Positions 20,126 through 29,315 of a stretch of 64,000 nucleotides of DNA are shown one piece after another. A program made the position numbers and the translations under genes. The stretch covers positions 1,302,001 through 1,366,000 of the forward strand of contig JBAOIA010000011.1 in NCBI GenBank assembly GCA_037045145.1. Reading direction: 5' to 3'. The stretch comes from Bacteroidia bacterium. GTDB taxonomy: Bacteria; Bacteroidota; Bacteroidia; AKYH767-A; OLB10. The notes beneath the pieces were generated by a model. The model searched no databases. It was not told the DNA's origin and saw only the letters and a program-made list of their open reading frames with translations. The number at the start of each line of letters is the position of its first letter. Position 1 is the stretch's first letter.

Positions 20126-21657
20126 TGAAAAAATTATTGTTGATTTTAGCTGTGATGTTTACCCCTATGCTAATAAAAGCACAGGGAAAAGCACATAATT
20201 TTTTAATAGGCTATCAGAGTACAGGAGGATTATATACAACACATGGCAAAGGCGAAATATTATATGACAGCACATCGGTAACAGTCATTGGCGGTTATCG
20301 AAAAATGTCATTTGGAGCAACACAAGCAAATATAAGTGATGAAAATGGAAATTTATTAATGAGCAGCAACGGTTGTTGGATAGCCGATGCCACAGGCGAC
20401 ACCATGCTAAATGGTAGTGGATTAAACCCTAATTCATTTACCAATGATTATTGTGATTCTTCCTCAGGTTTACCGCTTTCACATGGCAATATCATTTTAC
20501 CTTATCCAAATCATCCCGATAAATATATTTTGTTTCACCAGACAGGAAATTATAATGCGCCTTACTTAATTTCAACAGAATTATATTATTCAGAAATTGA
20601 TTTATCGCTCAATGGCGGTTTAGGTGCGGTAACGGCAAAAAATCAGATTATATTAAATGATATTATAGCTGGTGGATTGGCAGCGTGTAAGCACGCCAAC
20701 GGAAGGGATTGGTGGATTATTGCATTAAAAGATGCAACCACTATCATTCATAAATTTTTATTGGATTCATCAGGCATTACCTACATAGGTACTCAGAACT
20801 TAGGATTTCCGATTCCTTTTTCAGGTAATGCTACACAACCTACTTTCTCCCCTGACGGCACTAAATTTGTTTATGGTTCGGGTAGAGGCGGTGGAATATC
20901 AACGGCCTTTCATGATGTGCGGTTATTTAATTTTGACAGGTGCAGCGGTAATTTTACAGGATTAGAATATGTTGCGTTAAATGACAGTGCCACAGGCTTT
21001 GGTTTGGCTTTTTCACCTGATTCAAAATATTTATATAACGCTTCTTTTCAAAGAATTTATCAATTTAATACCGACACTTCTGATATTGCAGCAAGTAAAA
21101 CAACGGTTGCCGTTAATGATGGGTATTATTCCCCAATACCTCCATTTCAAACAGATTTTTGGTGGATGTATCTTGCCGCCAACGGCAAAATTTATATTTC
21201 ATCGGGTAGTAGTGTAGTAGATTTTCATTATATCAATTACCCCGATAGTGCAGGCTTAGGGTGTGATGTTCATTTGCATGATTTGCATTTACCTTGTTTT
21301 AATTTCAGAGGCAATGTTTATCATCCCAATTATTATTTGGGCTGTGATACTACACAAACAACTTGCCCTTGTTTGATTACAGGCATAAATGAAATTAAGC
21401 AACACGATTTTAAATTTTCAATATCCCCAAACCCTAATAACGGCAGCTTCAAAATAATTTATCTCTTACCCCAAAACAAAAGTGGTACACTTCAAATTTT
21501 TGACATAACCGGCAAAGAAGTTTTTAGGCAAAACCTGTCGCCTTGGAGTACAATGCAATATATATCCTTACCAAAACTTGCAAACGGAATTTATAATTGC
21601 ACAATCACAAGCAATAATGAAAGAGTGCATAAAAAATTGGTTATCCTTAAAGAATGA
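20122..21657 (+). CDS. B2: secreted propeller-like protein with T9SS sorting domain
   Basis: 511 residues, starting ATGATG and overlapping the A2 stop by 4 nt. Signal peptide MMKKLLLILAVMFTPMLIKAQG. The body closely matches B1, sharing for example ISDENGNLLMSSNGCW, HGNIILPYP, AACKHANGRDWW, FSPDGTKFVY and CDTTQTTCPCL. The sorting domain (SISPNPNNGSFKIIYLLPQN) is closer to B3 than to B1 in its last 45 residues. Looks intact and exportable even though A2 before it is truncated. Function unknown; propeller-like folding is inferred from repeated FSPDG-type blade motifs. Confidence 0.85.
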   Translation: MMKKLLLILAVMFTPMLIKAQGKAHNFLIGYQSTGGLYTTHGKGEILYDSTSVTVIGGYRKMSFGATQANISDENGNLLMSSNGCWIADATGDTMLNGSGLNPNSFTNDYCDSSSGLPLSHGNIILPYPNHPDKYILFHQTGNYNAPYLISTELYYSEIDLSLNGGLGAVTAKNQIILNDIIAGGLAACKHANGRDWWIIALKDATTIIHKFLLDSSGITYIGTQNLGFPIPFSGNATQPTFSPDGTKFVYGSGRGGGISTAFHDVRLFNFDRCSGNFTGLEYVALNDSATGFGLAFSPDSKYLYNASFQRIYQFNTDTSDIAASKTTVAVNDGYYSPIPPFQTDFWWMYLAANGKIYISSGSSVVDFHYINYPDSAGLGCDVHLHDLHLPCFNFRGNVYHPNYYLGCDTTQTTCPCLITGINEIKQHDFKFSISPNPNNGSFKIIYLLPQNKSGTLQIFDITGKEVFRQNLSPWSTMQYISLPKLANGIYNCTITSNNERVHKKLVILKE

Positions 21658-21735
21658 TAAAAAAATACTAAGTTCTAAACTCAAAACAATCATTCCATGT
21701 TTACAAAGTGTTCTTCTTGGCTCAAAGACCGACCT

Positions 21736-21923
21736 TCTGAAAAAACACGTTAAGCAAAAGCCAAGTTTATGAGCAAAAAGAAAACAAACTGTTTGAAGTT
21801 GTCTGCATTTCCGCCTGTGGCGGATTGCGGCAACAAGTTTTTGTTTTCGTGCATAGCCGGCTTTTGTAGTGTTTTTTCAGACAGTCTTGATTTTTTGGTT
21901 CTTTTGTATCAAGACAAAAGAAC
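21736..21923. repeat. Extended palindromic element at the 5' edge of A3
   Basis: A 13-bp perfect pair (tctgaaaaaacac 21736-21748 with 21869-21881) and an 8-bp pair (caaaagcc 21755-21762 with ggcttttg 21859-21866) nest around an apex hairpin, ccgcctgtggcgg, at 21811-21823. Together these form a stem of about 146 nt. Next to it is a 10-bp pair, gttcttttgt 21898-21907 with 21914-21923 (6-nt loop). The element ends about 27 bp before the point where homology to A1 begins (21951). It has the look of a palindromic intergenic repeat sitting at a rearrangement junction. Confidence 0.6.
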
Positions 21924-24897
21924 AAGAAAAGAACCACTTAGATTACTGCAATGGAATATCACCAAAACTGCCGGCACTGATACGGCAGCAGCCTTTACCG
22001 ATACGGTGACCTACACCATCACCGTGTGCAACAACAGCGTAAATACGCAGACCGGTATTCTCAGCGACATTACCCCAACGGGCTTTGTGACCACAAGTAC
22101 CACGCTGCCGCCAACGATAACGCTTAATTCTATGGAGTGTGATACGTTTACCGTATCAGGATATTTTACCTCTCCGGGAAGCTGTTTTTACAATGTAGCA
22201 AGCGTTACTTCGCCAATGGGCACTACTTGGAAGGATAGTGTTTGTGTTACAGTGATAAATGTATGCAACGTACCCAATGCCCAGCAAATTGCAGACAGCA
22301 GCTTCTCATTACCAATGAGTGCAAGCTATAGCAATGTGAGTTTTGTCTTACATGGAAGGTTTTATGTAAACGACACATTAATCCTCACCAACTGCTCTGT
22401 TTATGCCTATCCTGCTGCGCAGATAATCGTTCTCACAGGAGGCGCACTCATATTGCAGGGAACATCAATTACCGCATGTACACAGATGTGGAAGGGTATC
22501 ATGCTGAACGACAAATCCAGATTGGTGATGACAGAGCAAAGCCTTGTTGCTGATGCCGACATAGGCATACAGGCAATGAATGGCTCATCATTCTTTCTGC
22601 TCGGCAGCCGTGTTACCGACTGCGTGCGCAGCATCTTTGTGCCGCAGCAAAGCAACGGACTGAACAACATACAGGGCTATGTAAACGATTGCAACTTTGG
22701 GCTGTATGCAACAGCCTTTAAGCCCGATTATACAGGGCAGCCGCCACACCATGCCATGCCTCGTGCCGGCATGGAGTTTAATGATGTGGTAATGACCATT
22801 GGCGACTACCAGTACAATGAGTTTCGCAACTGCAACTGGGGTATTTACGCAGTGCGCTCCATGCTGAAAGTTCAGAAAGGACGTTTTTACAATCTGAACA
22901 AAGGTGGCAGCCTTTACGGCAGTGCAGCGCATAAAGGCTCGGCAATTGTTGCCGAGAGTAAGACGGCTGGCAAGGCAGGCAAATTGCAGGTTGCCGACTG
23001 CCTGATAGATACCTGCGAGCATGGCATTTACACAGAGTGGACAACGGCAGACATCAACAACGTAAATGCCCTGCACGTTACCGGCAACGGTAGTTACCAT
23101 CTCTACTGCAACAGTGCCAACATGAGCACCTATGTTGCTGCCTGCAATCTAGAGGCGGGCAAGGCAGGCATTGTATTTCAAAACAGCGAGCAGGCAAGCA
23201 TGACAGCAAAGAACAACACGATAAAAGTAACCACAGGAGGCAGCTCTGTGGGTATAAAGATAATAGCTACCAGCAGCAATGCAGGTAACTATGTGTTAAA
23301 AGGTAATGTAATAGAAGCAGCCAACGGCAACGGTATAACGGTTAACTTTGCCAAAAACGCTACCATTGTTGACAACATGATAAAACTTAGCGGCAACACC
23401 ACCAACGGCATATCGCTTACAGGCTGCGACAGTTCAACGGTGAGTTGTAATACAGTGAGCGGGCGCTATCCTGCGGTAAGTTATCAGAACAAAGGAATAA
23501 ATGTATCACATAGTACAAATAATTATATGAATTGTAACAATACAGACTCTACCTATTTAGGAAATTATTTTGCAGGTGTTTGCACAGGTACAAAATTTAA
23601 AGGCGCAAAAATGAATAGGCATTTTGAAGGACTGCGGTTATACACCAATGCTGTAATAGACACACAGGCTCATGCAGGGAACCTTTGGTACGGACCCTTT
23701 AGCACAGGCGGCTATGGTGCGAATAACTTGAATAATGGTAATCCGGCTGCATTACAGCAATCTCTATTTCTAATTGATTATAGTTATGGTGGAGCATACC
23801 TGCCAACTATACCAGCAAATAATACAGGATGGATTATTAATGATGTTGGAACTGAATTTAATTGCTCAGGCTATATACTTTGTGAAGATATTTCTCATGA
23901 TGAAAGGGCAGCTTCTCAACTGCAACTTACAATAGCAGAAGACAGTTTGAAAACATCTGAGTTCTCAGATGAAACAAAGATAATGGCAAAAAATTATTTG
24001 TATAAAGATTTAAAAGAAAACGATTCATTGGCTTATGGAAACTTTTTGCTTACTTCATTTTTAGCACTTAATGAAAGCACAGCAACAGGGCAGTTATATG
24101 TTGTAAACAAAGCAATGAAAGAGGCTGATGTTATCAGTGAAACAGAAAATCAAAGTTTGAATAGTTTAAGTAATTTAACGGATTCCGTTATTGGAAACAT
24201 TTATTATTTAGACAGTTTGGCTAAGGCGGATTCAACATTAAATTTAATTAATCAAAGAGATAGTTTAGTGCAGCAAATAAATAATGCGTTTCAAAATAAA
24301 ACTGATTTACTTAATCAATTAGGTCAAGTAAAGGAGCAATCATTGATAAACATACAATCAGTAAGTAATTCAATCATTACAAGTAATACACCTGATGAAT
24401 ACGAAAAGGAAATGAGCGATGTAGAAATAGCCTATCAAACAGGAGGAATAGCAGAGTTACAAAGCAGGTATAGTCAGGTATTGGCTGTAGCTGTGCAGTG
24501 TCCTCACGTAGGAGGTAAGGCTGTTTATAAAGCAAGAAGTTTTATGGCTCTATTGAATGAATCAATTGAGTATGATGATGTTTCTGTATGTACACAAGCA
24601 GGATATAGAAAAGCAGCTACTAATGAACCTGCAAAAGAAGTAATTAAAGGAAACATCTTCATAATTCCAAATCCTGCCAATGAGGTAATAACTGTTGCAT
24701 TGAGCGATGATATGAGTGGAATTTGTAAAATACTGTTTTACGATGTAGTTGGTAAATTAATTCTATCAAAGGAATTGGATTGTAATAAAAAAGCACATTC
24801 ACTGAGTGTTAAAAACCTAAGTGAAGGCATATACACTGTAAAAGCAAAACTATCCAATCAAAATTCAAAACAGTTTAAGTTGACAGTAGTACGATGA
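21769..24897 (+). CDS. A3: 5'-truncated beta-helix protein with T9SS sorting domain
   Basis: 1042 codons from ATG 21769, but the first 60 or so translate the palindromic element and are unlikely to be real protein; no convincing signal peptide is present. Homology to A1 starts at W-N-I-T-K-T-A-G (21951): DUF11-like domain (about 62-160), beta-helix (about 165-700), helical region (about 715-950, with VAVQCPHVGGKAVYKAR) and a sorting domain (IIPNPANEVITVALS...KLTVVR). The DUF11 part shares a 57-bp identical stretch with A1 (22021-22077 and 14770-14826). The rest has diverged. Probably a truncated copy; the frame downstream is fully open, which argues that it is young or under selection. Confidence 0.75.
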   Translation: MSKKKTNCLKLSAFPPVADCGNKFLFSCIAGFCSVFSDSLDFLVLLYQDKRTRKEPLRLLQWNITKTAGTDTAAAFTDTVTYTITVCNNSVNTQTGILSDITPTGFVTTSTTLPPTITLNSMECDTFTVSGYFTSPGSCFYNVASVTSPMGTTWKDSVCVTVINVCNVPNAQQIADSSFSLPMSASYSNVSFVLHGRFYVNDTLILTNCSVYAYPAAQIIVLTGGALILQGTSITACTQMWKGIMLNDKSRLVMTEQSLVADADIGIQAMNGSSFFLLGSRVTDCVRSIFVPQQSNGLNNIQGYVNDCNFGLYATAFKPDYTGQPPHHAMPRAGMEFNDVVMTIGDYQYNEFRNCNWGIYAVRSMLKVQKGRFYNLNKGGSLYGSAAHKGSAIVAESKTAGKAGKLQVADCLIDTCEHGIYTEWTTADINNVNALHVTGNGSYHLYCNSANMSTYVAACNLEAGKAGIVFQNSEQASMTAKNNTIKVTTGGSSVGIKIIATSSNAGNYVLKGNVIEAANGNGITVNFAKNATIVDNMIKLSGNTTNGISLTGCDSSTVSCNTVSGRYPAVSYQNKGINVSHSTNNYMNCNNTDSTYLGNYFAGVCTGTKFKGAKMNRHFEGLRLYTNAVIDTQAHAGNLWYGPFSTGGYGANNLNNGNPAALQQSLFLIDYSYGGAYLPTIPANNTGWIINDVGTEFNCSGYILCEDISHDERAASQLQLTIAEDSLKTSEFSDETKIMAKNYLYKDLKENDSLAYGNFLLTSFLALNESTATGQLYVVNKAMKEADVISETENQSLNSLSNLTDSVIGNIYYLDSLAKADSTLNLINQRDSLVQQINNAFQNKTDLLNQLGQVKEQSLINIQSVSNSIITSNTPDEYEKEMSDVEIAYQTGGIAELQSRYSQVLAVAVQCPHVGGKAVYKARSFMALLNESIEYDDVSVCTQAGYRKAATNEPAKEVIKGNIFIIPNPANEVITVALSDDMSGICKILFYDVVGKLILSKELDCNKKAHSLSVKNLSEGIYTVKAKLSNQNSKQFKLTVVR

Positions 24898-26423
24898 AAC
24901 GATTTGGTATCCTAATCAGAGGTAGCATAATTTTGCTACAAATCATCTTGTTTGCAAACAGTTGTTTATCGCAAGGCTATAATCATACTTGGCTTTTAGG
25001 GTATCATCCTAATGTAAACAATCCTTTTGACACTATGGCACAAATTGATTTTAACATTTCAAGTTTCAGTATAGTAAATTATCAAAGAAAAATCCCTTTT
25101 AGGGGGTTTACACAGGCAAACATCAGTGATGCCAACGGAAATTTATTAATGAGTAGTAATGGTGCATGGATAGCCAACAGCACTGGCGATACTATGATGA
25201 ATGGAAGTTTTTTGGGGTATGATTCATATATAAATGCAAATGCACAAGGGCTCTCACTTGTTTATGCAAACACTTTAATTCCTTATCCTGCTGATTCTTC
25301 CAAATATGTTTTATTTCATCATTCAACAGAATATGATGGCTTTTCTTATCCAGTTTATTCAATAAATTATAGTGTTATTGATATTACAAAAGATGGTGGT
25401 TTGGGTGCTGTTGATTCAGTACAAAAATATGTTACTGCTATTCAAGATACATTTAATTGCGGCATTGCCGCCTGCCGCCATGCCAATGGTAGGGATTGGT
25501 GGGTAGTGGCTCAGAAACATGATACAGATACCATTTATAAAATTCTTTTTACTACAAACGGCATTGCAAGCGTAACAACTCAAAAGTTAAATGTTCCTAA
25601 AGCATGGTATAATGTTTCTCAATTAACGTTTTCACCTGACGGTAAAAAATTTGTTTACCAAACCTATATTCCAAATCAACCCGATAGCAGCTATATTTTA
25701 ACTTTTGATTTTGACCGATGTTCGGGATTGTTTACAACGCACAATCCTGTATTTGTAAATAGAGGATATATCTGGGGCTTGGCATTTTCTCCAAATTCAC
25801 AGTTTGTTTATGCCTGCACCACTGATAAGTTATATCAGTTAGATTTGAATACAAACAACTTAGACACAATAGCTACCTATGATGGTTTTAATTCGCCTTA
25901 TACATGGTGCTGTCCGACCACTTTCTTTAACTGCTACCTTGCTGCAAACGGCAAAATTTACATTACCTGCGGAAATGCAATTCAACATATACATGAGATA
26001 AATTATCCTGACAGTACAGGCACAGCCTGTGACTTTCAACAACACGCTATTCCTATTGATTGTTATCATAGAGGTTCTGTACCCAATCACCCTAATTATT
26101 ATTTAGGCTGCGATACCACACAAACCACCTGCCCTTGTTTGATTACAGGCTTTAATGATGTTAAGCAACATGATTTTAAATTCTCCATTTCGCCAAATCC
26201 TAATAACGGAAATTTTAAAATAATGTATTTGCTTCCACAAAATAGTAAAGGTATTTTAGAGGTATTTGACATAACCGGCAAACAAGTTTACAAACAAAAC
26301 TTGCCACCTTGGAGTACAATGCAGTATATATCCTTACCAAAACTTGCAAACGGAGTTTATAATTGCACAATCACAAGCAATAATGAAAGGGTGCATAAAA
26401 AGTTGGTTGTCCTTAAAGAATAA
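24894..26423 (+). CDS. B3: secreted propeller-like protein with T9SS sorting domain
   Basis: 509 residues, ATGA overlap with the A3 stop. The signal peptide ends near ANSCLSQGYN. It shares the B signatures ANISDANGNLLMSSNGAW, ACRHANGRDWWVVAQ, FSPDGKKFVY and LAFSPNSQFVY, and the CDTTQTTCPCLITG linker before the sorting domain SISPNPNNGNFKIMY. The middle differs more from B1 and B2 than they do from each other, so B3 is the more distant paralogue. Its last 45 codons are nearly identical in DNA to B2, which fits gene conversion of the sorting domain. Function unknown. Confidence 0.85.
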   Translation: MKRFGILIRGSIILLQIILFANSCLSQGYNHTWLLGYHPNVNNPFDTMAQIDFNISSFSIVNYQRKIPFRGFTQANISDANGNLLMSSNGAWIANSTGDTMMNGSFLGYDSYINANAQGLSLVYANTLIPYPADSSKYVLFHHSTEYDGFSYPVYSINYSVIDITKDGGLGAVDSVQKYVTAIQDTFNCGIAACRHANGRDWWVVAQKHDTDTIYKILFTTNGIASVTTQKLNVPKAWYNVSQLTFSPDGKKFVYQTYIPNQPDSSYILTFDFDRCSGLFTTHNPVFVNRGYIWGLAFSPNSQFVYACTTDKLYQLDLNTNNLDTIATYDGFNSPYTWCCPTTFFNCYLAANGKIYITCGNAIQHIHEINYPDSTGTACDFQQHAIPIDCYHRGSVPNHPNYYLGCDTTQTTCPCLITGFNDVKQHDFKFSISPNPNNGNFKIMYLLPQNSKGILEVFDITGKQVYKQNLPPWSTMQYISLPKLANGVYNCTITSNNERVHKKLVVLKE

Positions 26424-26442
26424 CGTAGTATTTTTAAAACAG

Positions 26443-26604
26443 CTATGTATCGGTTTGTAATACTACAATCCCAGTGCGCTGACGATCCAACAAAGGTGCG
26501 AACCTTAAATTTTCCAGCTTATGTAGGGCAGGCTTTGCGTAAAAAGAAAATTTACGGTTGGCTTTGGTAATACTTACACTACCTTTGCCAAGGGTGACTT
26601 GCAC
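26443..26604 (-). CDS. Possible small ORF (53 aa) in the gap after B3
   Basis: The 321-bp gap 26424-26744 has no strong gene. On the minus strand a GTG-started frame of 53 codons is open (MQVTLGKGSVSITKANRKFS... ending VVLQTDT), and the frame stays open upstream of the GTG without an ATG. It could be a remnant of a longer coding sequence or chance. An 8-bp inverted pair (gtagtatt 26425-26432 with 26459-26466) directly follows the B3 stop and may act as a weak terminator. No family recognised. Confidence 0.2.
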   Translation of the reverse strand: MQVTLGKGSVSITKANRKFSFYAKPALHKLENLRFAPLLDRQRTGIVVLQTDT

Positions 26605-26744
26605 GGCTGAATAAAAATATGATATACAATTGCAGTATGCAATAGAATGCTTTTTAGATACAATCGTTCTATTTCGAAAAATCGAACATGATTTTAACCC
26701 GTGTATCGCGTGATGTAATCAGAATGCAGGATTGAATCAAAAAA

Positions 26745-28331
26745 TTACTTCTTCTGATTCAATCCGGCCATTACCTGCTGTGCTTGTTTATCGTCAGGAA
26801 CCAACTCAAGAACTTTTTTCCAGTAAGATTTACTTTCATCAGTTTTTCTGTCAATAAGATAATAATAGCTGCCAAGATATTTATATGATTCTACCAACCC
26901 GTTTTTGTATTTATCTGCATTGGCAGAATCTGCAAGTGCTACTTCAATGTATTTCTCATAATAAGGTTTTGCCTTACCTTCTTTGGAGTCAGGGTCGAGC
27001 TGTGCATTGGTTTGTGCTCGCCATAAAACCCCATTGGGCCAAGTAGGTAATAGCTCAATAACTTTTGCAAACATAGTGTCTGCATGGGTATAGTCTTTGT
27101 TAAAATAGTATGCTCTTGCTAAGTTAAAATAGTCTGTTGACGTCAGCCCTTTGCCGTTGTTTACTCTCCGCTCGTAAGCATTGACAGCTTGTGGATATTT
27201 TTTCAATTTCATATACATACTTCCCATGTCTTGAAGAATTTCTGTCTTGGTAGTATCTATCAGATACGACTTTTCAAAATTTTCAGCTGCCAGAGAGTCG
27301 TTACCTTCCTTAAGTAATATCTTGCCATTGTATTCATAGTCCATTGCTGTGCGTTGGTTTTCTATGGTAGTGTTCATGATTTTTTCCATCAGCATTTTTG
27401 CTTTAGGAATATCATTCATCTCAAATGCATTGTAGGAAGACAGACGCAGCATGCCGATGTTTGATGAATCAATGGAAGACAGTTGATTAATTTCTGACTG
27501 TGCATCTGCAAAATCGCCACTCATAAACAGAAATGATGCATAGCGCATTCTTGCCATAGTGTTATTCTTACTCAACTCTAAATATTTTCTGTAAGATTGT
27601 TTGGCTTCATCCAACTTACGCATTTTGAAATAGGTTTCTGCCAATTCGCGATAGGATGGTGCAAATTCAGGATTCATTTTAATGGCAGATTGAAACTCTG
27701 CAGCAGCACCTTCAAAGTTTGTGGAGCGTTTATACAACACCCCTTTTTGAACAATAGCTTTTACCGCTTTTTTGTCGAGGTCGAGGGCACGGTTGTAATT
27801 TTCAGCAGCAAGTGTTCCATTGTTTTGTTCGGAATAGGCATCGCCTAATAAGATGTATAACTCTGGATTTTTTGAATCAACGGCTATGGCGTTGTTAAGT
27901 AGTTTGATGGCATAGCTAAGATCTTTGCTCCTTGTTCTGATAAAACTTTCAGCAACTTCACTTTGTACCAAAGATGTTTTGGAGCCAGACATTGTTAATG
28001 CTTTATCAAAATCGGCACGTGCTTCACTATTGAGACCTTTCTCTAATTTTATTTTACCTGTACCTACCAGGTTTATTGGATTTGCAGGCTCAGCTTGTAA
28101 ACCTTTTGAGTAAGCAATAGCAGCAGAATCTAAGTTGTCACTTTTAAAATAATTTTCGCCATAATAAAACCAATTGGTTCCATTGGCAGGTTCTTTTTGT
28201 AATAATGATTTAAACAGGTCACCTGCAACTTCATACTGTTCATTGTCCGTCATGGCAATAGCCTCTTTCAGTGTTTGTGCATGTACTGCCTGTGTGTACA
28301 TCAGGCTCAGAAAAAAAATCGTTCTTTTCAT
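26745..28331 (-). CDS. Tetratricopeptide-repeat exported protein
   Basis: 528 residues with a signal peptide (...YTQAVHAQ) followed by about a dozen TPR helix pairs, e.g. GTNWFYYGENYFKSDNLDSA and DYFNLARAYYFNKDYTHADT. TPR arrays are protein-docking scaffolds, here presumably periplasmic. It is the last gene of the minus-strand exbB-exbD-exbD-tonB-small protein-PstS run, 33 bp after the PstS-like gene. TPR proteins are often found at this position in Bacteroidota TonB operons; a role in organising the complex is inference. Confidence 0.85.
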   Translation of the reverse strand: MKRTIFFLSLMYTQAVHAQTLKEAIAMTDNEQYEVAGDLFKSLLQKEPANGTNWFYYGENYFKSDNLDSAAIAYSKGLQAEPANPINLVGTGKIKLEKGLNSEARADFDKALTMSGSKTSLVQSEVAESFIRTRSKDLSYAIKLLNNAIAVDSKNPELYILLGDAYSEQNNGTLAAENYNRALDLDKKAVKAIVQKGVLYKRSTNFEGAAAEFQSAIKMNPEFAPSYRELAETYFKMRKLDEAKQSYRKYLELSKNNTMARMRYASFLFMSGDFADAQSEINQLSSIDSSNIGMLRLSSYNAFEMNDIPKAKMLMEKIMNTTIENQRTAMDYEYNGKILLKEGNDSLAAENFEKSYLIDTTKTEILQDMGSMYMKLKKYPQAVNAYERRVNNGKGLTSTDYFNLARAYYFNKDYTHADTMFAKVIELLPTWPNGVLWRAQTNAQLDPDSKEGKAKPYYEKYIEVALADSANADKYKNGLVESYKYLGSYYYLIDRKTDESKSYWKKVLELVPDDKQAQQVMAGLNQKK

Positions 28332-28364
28332 TCTATTAAAATTGGTAATTATAATTTAGTTTTA

Positions 28365-29315
28365 TCAATTTCCTGTTCTTACTATTCTAACCGGCATGGT
28401 AGCTGGCAGCAGTCCTTTTAATCTTACAAGCCGCTGCCCCTGATCGCCTGCAACAAATGATGCAAAGCCGGTGCCAAGTCCGTTGCGCGATTGTCTGTTA
28501 ATCAAAAATACATCTCGCGTTAACGGATATTGATGTAACGCAATATATGCTTGATATGGTTTGTAATAGTCAGTATATTCTTTTGCGGTGTCATTTTTCA
28601 ATGCAACTACATTAATCTGATTTAAAAATGTCATTGAGGTGGTATCATCGCTGTCGCTAATCCATCCAACACCAATTATACCAACAGCATTATTTTTATT
28701 AATAACGTAATCCATCACCTCTTTGTTTGAATTGAGTGCATAACAGTTAGCGGGAAAGTTTACGGTTTTAAGGAATTTTTCTTTGAGATACCGCACATTG
28801 CTTGAGCCATTTTGATCAAATACCACTGCTATTTCACCTAGTTTATTTTTCGGTGATATCTGATTCCAGTTATTGATTTTTCCGTTAATCACAGCATCGA
28901 ATTGTGCTAATGTCAGTAAAAAATCAGGATTATTTTTATTGATGATTAATGCCAGTGCATCAACAGCTATTCGGTTGGAGCGTGCCAGTACTTTATGGTC
29001 TTTAAAATATTGATGTTGTTCTGCAGAGAGGTCTCTTCCGGCAATAATTACTTTCACCGAGTCGTGCATTAAATAATTTACAGCATCTGTTTCTGTCTTA
29101 TAACTAATTTCAATTTTCGCATTTTTATAGAGTGACATAAAAGTTTCAGCCTGACTGTTCATGAGAGGCTCGAAGCTTTCGTCAGAAACTATTTTTAAGT
29201 TTCCGGATGTTGGTGTATCGCTCAAGTCGGGTTTAAATGCATTGCCACCACAGGCAGCAAATTGCAGAGCAATTGCAGTTGATAGGAATGTGAGTATGAT
29301 ATTTTTAATTTTCAT
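28365..29315 (-). CDS. PstS-like substrate-binding lipoprotein
   Basis: 316 residues with a lipoprotein signal (LQFAACGG, lipobox cysteine at about residue 22). The sequence fits the PBP-like/PstS group: GNLKIVSDESFEPLM at the start, DAVNYLMHDSVKVIIAGRDL, an INNWNQISPKNK segment matching the W-x-x-I motif of phosphate-binding proteins, FDQNGSSNVRYLKE, and NAVGIIGVGWISD. No pstCAB permease genes are nearby; the neighbours are tonB and a TPR gene. The ligand may be phosphate or another anion. It overlaps the preceding small gene by 11 nt. Confidence 0.8.
   Translation of the reverse strand: MKIKNIILTFLSTAIALQFAACGGNAFKPDLSDTPTSGNLKIVSDESFEPLMNSQAETFMSLYKNAKIEISYKTETDAVNYLMHDSVKVIIAGRDLSAEQHQYFKDHKVLARSNRIAVDALALIINKNNPDFLLTLAQFDAVINGKINNWNQISPKNKLGEIAVVFDQNGSSNVRYLKEKFLKTVNFPANCYALNSNKEVMDYVINKNNAVGIIGVGWISDSDDTTSMTFLNQINVVALKNDTAKEYTDYYKPYQAYIALHQYPLTRDVFLINRQSRNGLGTGFASFVAGDQGQRLVRLKGLLPATMPVRIVRTGN

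Noticed and set aside
22588..23100. 170-codon minus-strand ORF inside A3
   Set aside because: Antisense to the beta-helix of A3, which aligns with A1; no independent support.
10224..26423. Insertion sequence or phage as cause of the duplicated block
   Set aside because: No transposase, integrase, target-site duplication or phage gene is visible; the repeats are only of the A/B genes.
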